A stretch of DNA of 64,000 nt from NCBI RefSeq assembly GCF_900172275.1, contig NZ_FWFT01000002.1, forward strand, positions 62,001 to 126,000, written 5' to 3'. The notes under the pieces are model-generated. The model had not been told where the DNA came from. It did no database searches and saw only the letters and a list, made by a program, of their open reading frames with translations. The DNA comes from Pseudooctadecabacter jejudonensis. Lineage in GTDB: Bacteria > Pseudomonadota > Alphaproteobacteria > Rhodobacterales > Rhodobacteraceae. A program made the translations under genes and the position numbers. Positions 8,099-15,215 of the stretch are shown one piece after another; the stretch's first letter is position 1; every line of letters begins with the position of its first letter.

Positions 8099-8371
8099 AT
8101 GGCCAAAGCAGTTTTATACCGGATGGATTTGCCCAATTACACCTGCGGCTATGGCACCGCTGCACGCGATTTGCTGCGTGCCTCAGGGTTTGAGGTTGAG
8201 GAGCACATCCTGCGCACCCGCCCTGAAACCGATGCGTTCAAAGATAAGCACCACATCGCCACCACCCCTCTCATTTTTATCGACGGGCAAAAAATCGGCG
8301 GCTTCACGGATTTGAAAACTCACCTCAGGGCACAAAAACCCAAGCGTAAAGGTCTTTGGCGCAATCGTTAG
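8099..8371 (+). CDS. Glutaredoxin-like protein with atypical active site
   Basis: A 90-residue thioredoxin-fold protein. The C-terminal half has the glutaredoxin hallmarks TTPLIFIDGQKIGGFTDL (cis-Pro and glutathione-binding GG). The N-terminal redox segment reads LPNYTCGYGTAARDLL, so the usual CPYC or CGFS is CGYG with a single cysteine, which makes it monothiol if active. ATG at 8099 follows AAGGGG. Free-standing between a terminator and a convergent small gene. Function in redox or metal handling is inferred from the fold. Confidence 0.75.
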   Translation: MAKAVLYRMDLPNYTCGYGTAARDLLRASGFEVEEHILRTRPETDAFKDKHHIATTPLIFIDGQKIGGFTDLKTHLRAQKPKRKGLWRNR

Positions 8372-8372
8372 A

Positions 8373-8624
8373 TCAATGAGATTTCAGCTGCGCGACGAGG
8401 GCCGCATTCGCGGCCTCCCACTCCTTGAACGCCAAAAACGCCTGGGTGTTTTGATCGCGCGTCAGGATAGACCCCGGCTCGGACAAGGGGCCGTCCAAAA
8501 GCAGCCGCTTTGCCTGCTGATAGGTTTCGTTGCAGGCGAACCGTTCCACCTGACTCAGGACATGGGCCTCAGCAAGGGCTGAACATTCGTAGTAAACGGT
8601 GATGAGGGCCAGGAAGTCATCCAT
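8373..8624 (-). CDS. Small hypothetical protein
   Basis: About 83 residues (MDDFLALITVYYECSALAEA...), mostly helical and acidic, no signal peptide or recognised domain. The ATG at 8624 is chosen; a GTG at 8642 would add MWYEDG. It is convergent with the glutaredoxin-like gene, their stops nearly touching. Not recognised; may be a real gene because the frame is intact and the codon use resembles that of its neighbours. Confidence 0.5.
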   Translation of the reverse strand: MDDFLALITVYYECSALAEAHVLSQVERFACNETYQQAKRLLLDGPLSEPGSILTRDQNTQAFLAFKEWEAANAALVAQLKSH

Positions 8625-8766
8625 GCCGTCTTCATACCACACCCCATAGTCCGCTTGTGTTCACAAGATGGCCAGAGAGGTGTGAGGATGTCACGCCGAC
8701 CTGAAGCCTCCGCCCCCCGTTTAGTTGGTTTGTGGGGCGGAGAAGGGAGGCTGTCTTCACCCCCAA

Positions 8767-8815
8767 GGCTCCGCCCGCAAAGGCTTCGGAAGGTCCACTG
8801 GACCTTTCACCGGGC
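8767..8815. repeat. 49-bp direct repeat, copy 1
   Basis: Begins GGCTCCGCCCGCAAAGGCT and ends ACCTTTCACCGGGC, with an internal near-palindrome AGGTCCACTGGACCT (7-base arms around C). Copy 2 lies 79 bp further on (start to start) and differs at three positions. The pair fills the non-coding stretch 8643-8905 after the end of tauC. Confidence 0.75.
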
Positions 8816-8845
8816 CTGTGGTGTCGCGATTCACGCCAACCCCGG

Positions 8846-8894
8846 GGCTCCGCCCGCAAAGGCTAAGAAAGGTCCACTGGACCTTTCACCGGGC
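8846..8894. repeat. 49-bp direct repeat, copy 2
   Basis: Same element as 8767-8815 with three substitutions after AAAGGCT. Its end merges into CCGGGCTTTGGCCCGG just before the tauC stop, so on the minus strand it may form hairpins that stop or stabilise the tauBC transcript. Confidence 0.75.
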
Positions 8895-8905
8895 TTTGGC
8901 CCGGA

Positions 8906-10450
8906 CTAGCCTTTGCCCTTCCACGGCACCAGTTTGCGTTCGGCCATGCGCATCAGCATATCGATGCCAAAGCCCACGATGCCGATGATAATCACGCCCA
9001 GCAGGATGATATCCGTCGACTGGAACTTCGACGCGGTGGTGATCATCTTACCGATGCCTTCTTCAGCGGCGACCAGTTCGGCGGCCACAACCGTGCCCCA
9101 GCATACGCCCATCGCGACCCGCGCACCGGTGAAAATTTCCGGCAGAGAGTTCGGGATGATCACATGCCGCAGGATTTGCCACTTCGACGCCCCCAGCGAA
9201 TAGGCCGCATGCACCTTGGTGATCCGCACGCCGGACACACCGGACCGCGCCGCAATCGCCATGATCCAGAGCGCGGCGAGGAACAGCAGGAAGATCTTGC
9301 CGACTTCCCCGATGCCGAACCAGATGATCACCAGCGGGATCAGGGCCAGCGGCGGAACGGGGCGCATGAATTCGACGATGGGGTCAAACCAGCCACGGAA
9401 CCAGTTGCTGAGGCCCATAGCGTAGCCCAGCGGGATCCCGACGATGGCGCCCAACAAAAAGCCCACGACAACGCGGAACAATGAAAAGCCCAAGTGCACC
9501 GTCAGATAGACGTTCTGATAGCCATATTTGGCGATGTCGATGAACGACTGCCAGACAACCTCAGGCGCGGGCAGGTACAATGGCTGCATTTGCACACCTT
9601 GGTTGGGCACAATGTTGATGGTGCCACGGTCGGTGATGGCCACGCGTCCAAAATCCAGATCGAAGGTCGGCGGGGTCTGAAGAAGGTTGCCGTCTTCGTC
9701 CTCAAGGCTGGCGTCGAACTCGAACTCTTGACCGTTGATTGCCACGATCCGCGCGCCATCATCGCGACGGCTGGCGGCATCATTGCGGTCCCATGCCACA
9801 ATGGCGGAGCGGTATTCGACGATTTCAGTGGCGTCATTGGCGGCAATGCCGTCGCCAGGATCGACTTCGTAGTCGGTTTCTTCAGCACCTGCTTCGATCA
9901 CACGCACGAAGACCTCGGCGTCGTCGCGATTTCCAGCCCCGTCTTCCATTGTGTAGGTGAAAGACGCCTCACCCAGAAACGGGCCCGGCAAATGAAGGAA
10001 ACGCGGGATCAGGGACGATCCGGTGAAGGACCCCCAGATCACAAAGATCAGCACAACCGAGATGATCGAGGCCGACAGCATCGACCGCACAGCACTTTCA
10101 TCGCCAAAGGTCACTGTCTTGAGGGATGTGTAATCCCGCGTCGGTGTCAAAAACGATTTCAACGCGCGCCATGCGAACATGAACGCCAAAATAATCGCCA
10201 CATAGATCGCAATGGATGGGATCGCACTGAGCGCACCGATGAGGACGTTTTGGGTTTCGGTCCAAAGCTCTGAGCCAAGGAGGCCCATCTGGCCTGCGAA
10301 GACTTCCCAGCCCGTGGCCACGTCGCAGCCCTCAGGGGGCACGTAGCTTTCGCCTAGGATCTGGCCTTCGGGCACGGGGGAGGCACGCAATTCTGTCTGG
10401 GTCGTGCCCAGACGTTCAAAGGTGCACATGAGGTTGACGGTATCGACCAT
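8906..10450 (-). CDS. tauC: Taurine ABC transporter permease with large N-terminal/periplasmic extension
   Basis: The C-terminal 226 residues are a normal TauC-like permease (LYLPAPEVVWQSF, EAA-type loop AAYSLGASKWQILRHVIIPNSLPEI). The N-terminal 288 residues are unusual: two helices (about 73-94 and 124-141), then a soluble stretch of about 145 residues predicted to be periplasmic, starting with FTYTMEDG...AEVFVRV, which resembles a bacterial cadherin/VCBS-type beta sandwich. TauC proteins are normally about 250-290 residues; this one is 514. ATG at 10450 lies 2 bp after the tauB stop with GGAAGGGG upstream; a longer start would sit inside tauB. Substrate taurine is inferred from the tauA/tauB neighbours. 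Confidence 0.85.
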   Translation of the reverse strand: MVDTVNLMCTFERLGTTQTELRASPVPEGQILGESYVPPEGCDVATGWEVFAGQMGLLGSELWTETQNVLIGALSAIPSIAIYVAIILAFMFAWRALKSFLTPTRDYTSLKTVTFGDESAVRSMLSASIISVVLIFVIWGSFTGSSLIPRFLHLPGPFLGEASFTYTMEDGAGNRDDAEVFVRVIEAGAEETDYEVDPGDGIAANDATEIVEYRSAIVAWDRNDAASRRDDGARIVAINGQEFEFDASLEDEDGNLLQTPPTFDLDFGRVAITDRGTINIVPNQGVQMQPLYLPAPEVVWQSFIDIAKYGYQNVYLTVHLGFSLFRVVVGFLLGAIVGIPLGYAMGLSNWFRGWFDPIVEFMRPVPPLALIPLVIIWFGIGEVGKIFLLFLAALWIMAIAARSGVSGVRITKVHAAYSLGASKWQILRHVIIPNSLPEIFTGARVAMGVCWGTVVAAELVAAEEGIGKMITTASKFQSTDIILLGVIIIGIVGFGIDMLMRMAERKLVPWKGKG

Positions 10451-10452
10451 TG

Positions 10453-11259
10453 TTACGCCCCTTCCTCTGTTCGGCCCATGATTTCTTCTTCCATGTCCCA
10501 AATCATCGTGAGGATTTCTTCACGGGTGGGCGCATATTGGGGGTGTTCCTTGACCTCACGCAGGTCGGCATTCACGCCCATTTCGGCAAACGGCAGGCGG
10601 TATTCCTTGTGGATGCGGCCAGGTCGCGGCGCCATGACCAGAACGCGTTCGCCCAGCAGCAAGGCCTCGTCAATCGAATGGGTGATCAGAATGATCGTCT
10701 TGCCCGTCTCTTTCCACAGCTTCAGCACAAGACTTTGCATCTTTTCGCGGGTCAGCGCGTCCAGCGCGCCCAGCGGTTCGTCCATCAAGATGACGTCGGG
10801 GTCATTGGCCAGACAGCGGGCCAAGGCCACACGCTGCTGCATCCCGCCCGACAGCTCATACACCATCTTTTCCTTGAAATCCTGCAGGCCGACGATGTCG
10901 AGCAGATGATCCACGTTGCCCATGTAGTCGGCTTTTTTCTTACCTGCCATGCGCGGGCCAAAGCTGACGTTGTCGCGCACGGACATCCATTCGAACAGCG
11001 CGCCTTGCTGAAAGACCATGCCGCGTTCGGCGTCGGGGCCTTCGACAACGTGATCGTTCACGCGGGTCTCGCCCTCGGTCGGGGCCAGAAAGCCTGCGAC
11101 GATGTTCAAAAGCGTGGTCTTGCCGCAGCCCGACGGGCCCAGCACACTCATGATTTCGCCTGGCTTGATGTCGAGGGTGACATCCTGGAGCGCCTGAACA
11201 TGCCCGCCATTTGGCAGATCAAACCGCATTGAAATATTGTCGATGGCCAATCCGGACAT
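10453..11259 (-). CDS. tauB: Taurine ABC transporter ATP-binding protein
   Basis: ATPase of the taurine importer (268 residues). Walker A GPSGCGKTT, signature LSGGMQQRVALARCL, Walker B VILMDEPLGALDAL and switch His ITHSIDEA are intact. The C-terminal tail after the core (EEILTMIWDMEEEIMGR) is usual for this group. Lies between tauA (103 bp upstream, with a hairpin between) and tauC (2 bp downstream). Confidence 0.87.
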   Translation of the reverse strand: MSGLAIDNISMRFDLPNGGHVQALQDVTLDIKPGEIMSVLGPSGCGKTTLLNIVAGFLAPTEGETRVNDHVVEGPDAERGMVFQQGALFEWMSVRDNVSFGPRMAGKKKADYMGNVDHLLDIVGLQDFKEKMVYELSGGMQQRVALARCLANDPDVILMDEPLGALDALTREKMQSLVLKLWKETGKTIILITHSIDEALLLGERVLVMAPRPGRIHKEYRLPFAEMGVNADLREVKEHPQYAPTREEILTMIWDMEEEIMGRTEEGA

Positions 11260-11303
11260 TGGGGCCCCGCTGAAGTTTAAGGATTTCGTGGTGGTTGTTT
11301 CGT

Positions 11304-11342
11304 AAAAAGGGCCGCCCGTGCCGTGATCGACGCGGGCGACCC
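11304..11342 (-). terminator. Terminator-like hairpin between tauA and tauB
   Basis: On the minus strand a 10-bp stem (GGGTCGCCCG with CGGGCGGCCC, one G-T pair) is followed directly by TTTTT. It lies 20 bp after the tauA stop and before tauB, so it likely ends most transcripts and leaves tauA in excess over tauBC. Confidence 0.75.
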
Positions 11343-11362
11343 CTTTGGTCGTGTGTCAGGCC

Positions 11363-12358
11363 TTAGTTGGCAGCAGCCAATGGACCTGTGTTGATGTTGC
11401 CTTCGTAGCTGTCGAGGGCACCGTCGATGGAGCCAGCTTCAACGAACACGTTGGCCACGCCGGACAGGAAGGATGGTGCAGCGGCACCCAACCATGCGTC
11501 ACCCAGCTGCTCTTCCACGGATGGGAAGACAAAAGTGGCGAGTGTGGCTTCGGTGGCTTCAACGTCCATACCAGCGTCCTGTGCGATCACGGGCAGCATT
11601 TCGTCTTTCATGTCGCCTGCGTTCCACATGGCGTTTGCTTCTGCAGTGACGGCAAGGAACTTGGACACAGTGTCTTCGTTCTCTGCAACCCAGTCGGTCG
11701 GGCCGGAGGTCACGTCGAACACCAGAATGCCGAGTTCGGTTTTCTCAGCGCCGGTCAGCAGGGTGTTGCCGTGCTCAAGCGCGCGACGCAGGGACCCGCC
11801 CCAGCCGCACATCATGTCGATGGACCCCTGAGCGATTGCAGCGGCGCCATCCGGTGGGGCCATGTCAACGATTTCCATGGATGCCACGTCAACGCCGAAG
11901 TGGTCCATCTGACGCAGGAAGCCGTAGTGTGCTGCGGTGCCCAGTGGCACAGCGGCCTTCAGACCGGCCAGATCGCCAGCTGTCGACGCGTCGATTTCCA
12001 GATCAGAGCGCACAACGCAGTTGTCGTTGTCAGCATAGGACACAGCCACGTCGAGCATCTGCAGGTCCTGACCAGCGGATGTTGCGACCACGAAGGGTGG
12101 CACACCCTGAGACACGGACAGCTGAACGTCGCCGGATGCCATAGCGGCGGACATCGCGGTGCCGGTGTCGAAGGACACCCAGTTGATTTCCATACCGAGG
12201 GCTTCTTCGTAGGTGCCGTTCACTTTGGCAAACTGGAAAGGCATGGGCCATTCGAGGAAGTAACCAACGGTGATGGCGTGGCCGTCAGCCATGGCTGTCG
12301 TGCCGCTGAGTGTTGCGGCAACGCCGAGGGCGAGGGCAGCAGTTGTTTTCTTGATCAT
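11363..12358 (-). CDS. tauA: Taurine-binding periplasmic protein
   Basis: Binding protein (331 residues) with signal peptide MIKKTTAALALGVAATLSG...AMA and the TauA-type opening ITVGYFLEWPMPFQFAK. Residues DNDNCVVRSD and APPDGAAAI match the family pattern. First gene of tauABC on the minus strand. The 290-bp stretch upstream contains two TGGAC repeats resembling TauR sites. No taurine dehydrogenase, Tpa or Xsc genes lie in the window, so catabolism must be encoded elsewhere. Confidence 0.84.
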   Translation of the reverse strand: MIKKTTAALALGVAATLSGTTAMADGHAITVGYFLEWPMPFQFAKVNGTYEEALGMEINWVSFDTGTAMSAAMASGDVQLSVSQGVPPFVVATSAGQDLQMLDVAVSYADNDNCVVRSDLEIDASTAGDLAGLKAAVPLGTAAHYGFLRQMDHFGVDVASMEIVDMAPPDGAAAIAQGSIDMMCGWGGSLRRALEHGNTLLTGAEKTELGILVFDVTSGPTDWVAENEDTVSKFLAVTAEANAMWNAGDMKDEMLPVIAQDAGMDVEATEATLATFVFPSVEEQLGDAWLGAAAPSFLSGVANVFVEAGSIDGALDSYEGNINTGPLAAAN

Positions 12359-12481
12359 AATGATCCCCTGTTGAGTTCACGTTGCATTCGCAACTTTATA
12401 AGTCATGCATTGGCACAACTTGCTTTAGAGCGTCGCCAGCCTAGGAAGGGAATCTGTCCGGCGTCAAATCATTTATCTTCG

Positions 12482-12514
12482 CTGGACTCACGGCGAGGGC
12501 TAATTTGGACCTAG
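12482..12514. promoter_or_regulatory. Possible TauR-type direct repeats upstream of tauA
   Basis: CTGGACTCAC (12482-12491) and TTGGACCTAG (12505-12514) lie 23 bp apart, start to start. From memory, the R. capsulatus TauR regulator recognises direct repeats of CTGGACYTAA; these match 7-8 of 10 positions. They lie 124-156 bp before the tauA ATG and read on the plus strand. The rest of the 12359-12649 gap shows no gene. Confidence 0.42.
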
Positions 12515-12649
12515 AGAGGTTGAGAATGCCATATTCTGCGCTGGTTTTTGCCAAGCGCGTAAGCCGAAGATTTATTTTTCAGGCACCGTGAAAACGCAAC
12601 AGACAGGCGCAGTCTTGACCCGTTTGCGCATCGGGGTTTCACCGTTGGC

Positions 12650-13654
12650 TCAGTCGATAACGTCATCCGTGCGCCCGTGGATCAGGTTTTCGCGCATAAG
12701 GCGATCCGCGAGGCTGCCACGGGGCATGGCGAGGGCCTCATGGTAGGCCATCTGGGACGCATGATGCGCCCGCGCGAGGGCGAACGCCTCCTGCGCGGGC
12801 AGGGCCTCAAACTGCAGCGTGTCATCCGCACGGTGTTGCGCCAGTCGTCCCCAATCCGCAGAGACGACGGTGGCGATCTTGGGATAGCCGCCTGTCGATT
12901 GGTGATCGGCCATCAAGACAGTAGGCACGCCATCACCCGACACCTGCACCGCCCCCCGCAAAACGGGTTCAGACGGGATCGACAACGCACCGTTGGGCGT
13001 AAGGCGCGGCCCGTTCAGCCGCATCCCCATCCGGTCATAGGCGGGGCTGACGCTGAATGCCCCCTCCAGAAAGGTCTGCCGTGCGGCGGCGGTAAAATGA
13101 TGATCTTGCGGGCCCATGACAACGCGGATGGGCCCCTGCGCTGCGGGTGGATCCGGCAAAAAGCCGATCCGGTCGGGGCGCACCTGCGGGTCAATGACCG
13201 TCAAACGCGTCCCCGTCGTGATCATCGCCCCGCCCAGTCCCGTGACGGTTTGTGTGGCGGTGCTGTCCATCCACGACGCAGCCTCAAAGGCGCCCGCTAC
13301 TGCGATGTAGGCCCAACTCCCGCGTGCGCCAGCCCGCAGACTAAGGGTTTCGCCGGGTCGCAACGTCAGGACTTGGGGCGTGCTGGTCTTCGTGCCCGCA
13401 TGATCCACCTCAAACGCGCCACCGGTCAGGGCAAGGGTCATGGGCGCTGCTTGTCCCTTCAGGGTTATGCCACCCAAGGACACCTCAACCGCCGTGCTGC
13501 CTGCGGCATTGCCAAGGGCTGCATGGGCGGCGGCAAAGGCGTCTGGGTCCATGGGGCCAGAGGGTGAAATGCCGTACCGCAGCCCGCCTCTGCGGCCCGC
13601 GTCTTGCAGGCTGATCAAGGGGCCAGCGGCCACGACCTCAAGTTGGGCCGTCAC
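12650..13654 (-). CDS. pxpC: 5-oxoprolinase subunit C (KipA / biotin-dependent carboxylase-like)
   Basis: Large component of the ATP-dependent 5-oxoproline hydrolase that recycles pyroglutamate to glutamate. It begins LEVVAAGPLISLQDAGRRGG with the family motif RYGISPSGPMD, and shows GAFEAASWMDSTATQTVTGLGG (split across residues about 115-140) and the conserved YDRMGMRLNGP. 334 residues, normal. Last gene of pxpABC; its ATG overlaps the pxpB stop. The order A-B-C on the minus strand supports PxpABC rather than a urea amidolyase. Confidence 0.88.
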   Translation of the reverse strand: MTAQLEVVAAGPLISLQDAGRRGGLRYGISPSGPMDPDAFAAAHAALGNAAGSTAVEVSLGGITLKGQAAPMTLALTGGAFEVDHAGTKTSTPQVLTLRPGETLSLRAGARGSWAYIAVAGAFEAASWMDSTATQTVTGLGGAMITTGTRLTVIDPQVRPDRIGFLPDPPAAQGPIRVVMGPQDHHFTAAARQTFLEGAFSVSPAYDRMGMRLNGPRLTPNGALSIPSEPVLRGAVQVSGDGVPTVLMADHQSTGGYPKIATVVSADWGRLAQHRADDTLQFEALPAQEAFALARAHHASQMAYHEALAMPRGSLADRLMRENLIHGRTDDVID

Positions 13655-14346
13655 GGCGTGACGCCTTGTCGGGCCATGTCATCGGCGCTGATCCGGTTGA
13701 ACTGCACCCGGTCCCCCACCTGAAACGCGGTTGGGGCGTCGGCGGCCCCGGTCAAAATTTGCGTAGGCGACCGGCCGATGACGGACCAGCCGGTGGGCAT
13801 CGTCAATGTCGTCACCAGGCATTGCCGGTCCGCAATCATCACAGCGCCCGCAGGCACACCGGGCACAGCGGCGGATTTGCGCGGCACGTAAATGGCGTCT
13901 GGCACGCCGCCCAAATAACCATAGCCGGGCGCAAAGCCGAACATCAGGACATCATAGTCGCCCGACAGATGCGCGTTGATCACCCCATCGCGGCTCATCC
14001 CTGTGGTTTTCGCCACCGCGGCAAGGTCAGGCGCAAAGGGCGCGTCATAGCACACATCGATGACGCAGGTTTGCCCAGACGTCGGCGCGACGTCGGCCTC
14101 TAATAGAAGATGTTCCACCGCTTGGGTCACCGCGCCGTGGTCCGTCTGCAGCGGATCAAAAACAACCATCAGATTGACCAAGGCAGGCACCCATTCGGTG
14201 ACCCCTTCGATCGGTGCATGTGACAGCGCCTGATCCAGCGCGCGGATGCGGGCGTGGGCCCCCGCCTCGAACATGTCGGCAAAGGTCACAAGGACGCCGT
14301 AGTCGGCAACCGGCGTGCATGTCGGCATGCGCGGCACGTGGATCAC
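13651..14346 (-). CDS. pxpB: 5-oxoprolinase subunit B (KipI / allophanate hydrolase subunit 1 family)
   Basis: Partner of PxpC. Visible family motifs are DVCYDAPFAPDLAAVA, FGFAPGYGYLGG and VPAGAVMIADRQ. A GTG at 14346 overlaps the pxpA stop, but GGAGG is almost on top of it; the GTG at 14337 (spacing about 10) or the ATG of MPTCTPVADYG may be the true start. About 225 residues, normal. Confidence 0.87.
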   Translation of the reverse strand: MIHVPRMPTCTPVADYGVLVTFADMFEAGAHARIRALDQALSHAPIEGVTEWVPALVNLMVVFDPLQTDHGAVTQAVEHLLLEADVAPTSGQTCVIDVCYDAPFAPDLAAVAKTTGMSRDGVINAHLSGDYDVLMFGFAPGYGYLGGVPDAIYVPRKSAAVPGVPAGAVMIADRQCLVTTLTMPTGWSVIGRSPTQILTGAADAPTAFQVGDRVQFNRISADDMARQGVTP

Positions 14347-15104
14347 CCCTCCAAAAACGCAGCTAAGGTCACGCCATGCGCCGTGAGACGGGCGCGAATA
14401 TCCCGCGCCATGGCGACAGCTGTTGGGCCATCGCCGTGCACGCAGATCGACTGCGCCTTCAGCGCGATGGGCTCGCCACCCACCACCGGCATCTGGCCAG
14501 TCTCCAGGAACGACAGCAACCGTGCCGAGGCTTGGCCAGCGTCATGGATCATCGCGCCAATCTGTCCTCGCGGCACCAACTGACCGTTGGGCAGATAGCC
14601 GCGATCTGCAAAAACCTCAGAAAACACCGGATGGTCCGCGGCGCGGGCAGCCTCCTCGCTTTGCGTGCCGGAAATGGCCAAAAGCGCCAGCTGCGGATCA
14701 AGGGCGCGAATGGCCGCCACGATCGCATCCGCCACACCGCGCTCCCGCGCGGCCAGATTGCCCAGCGCGCCGTGCGGTTTGACATAGGCCACCTTGACGC
14801 CCGCGAGGGCCGCAATCCCCTGCAACGCCCCAATCTGCGCCACCACCATGCGCCCGATTTCATCAGGCGCCATGGGGATCACCCTGCGTCCAAATCCCAA
14901 CGGATCATTGAACCCAGGATGCGCGCCGACAGTGACGCCTTTGTCGCGCGCCTGACAGAGGGTCCGATACATCGTATCGGGGTCGCTGGCATGACCGCCG
15001 CAGGCCACATTGGCCGATGTCACGATATCCAGCATGGCCGTGTCATCGCCCATGGACCAAGGCCCGAACCCTTCCCCCAAATCTGCATTCAGATCAATCT
15101 GCAT
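14343..15104 (-). CDS. pxpA: 5-oxoprolinase subunit A (LamB/YcsF family)
   Basis: Catalytic-type subunit of 5-oxoprolinase. N-terminus QIDLNADLGEGFGPW and TSANVACGGHASDP are the signature of the LamB/YcsF family; VGAHPGFNDP, VKPHGALGN and CVHGDGPTAVAMA follow. 253 residues from the ATG at 15104; the frame stays open upstream to 15392, but that part overlaps dctB on the other strand and is not family-like. Divergent from dctB across about 110 bp. Confidence 0.9.
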   Translation of the reverse strand: MQIDLNADLGEGFGPWSMGDDTAMLDIVTSANVACGGHASDPDTMYRTLCQARDKGVTVGAHPGFNDPLGFGRRVIPMAPDEIGRMVVAQIGALQGIAALAGVKVAYVKPHGALGNLAARERGVADAIVAAIRALDPQLALLAISGTQSEEAARAADHPVFSEVFADRGYLPNGQLVPRGQIGAMIHDAGQASARLLSFLETGQMPVVGGEPIALKAQSICVHGDGPTAVAMARDIRARLTAHGVTLAAFLEG

Positions 15105-15215
15105 CGGCCACCTGTTTCTGCGCGTCCTGCCATTGGGCCAGCTTTTGGCGGTGAGGACAAGCCGACTCTGACGGGTGATCTTGCCTTTTGCGCCATGCCA
15201 CGTCACGTCTAGGCC

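Noticed and set aside
8640-8905. Small plus-strand open frames over the 49-bp repeats
   Set aside because: They exist only because the repeats lack stops; translations repeat RPQRLRKVHWTFHR in both copies and have no start signals.
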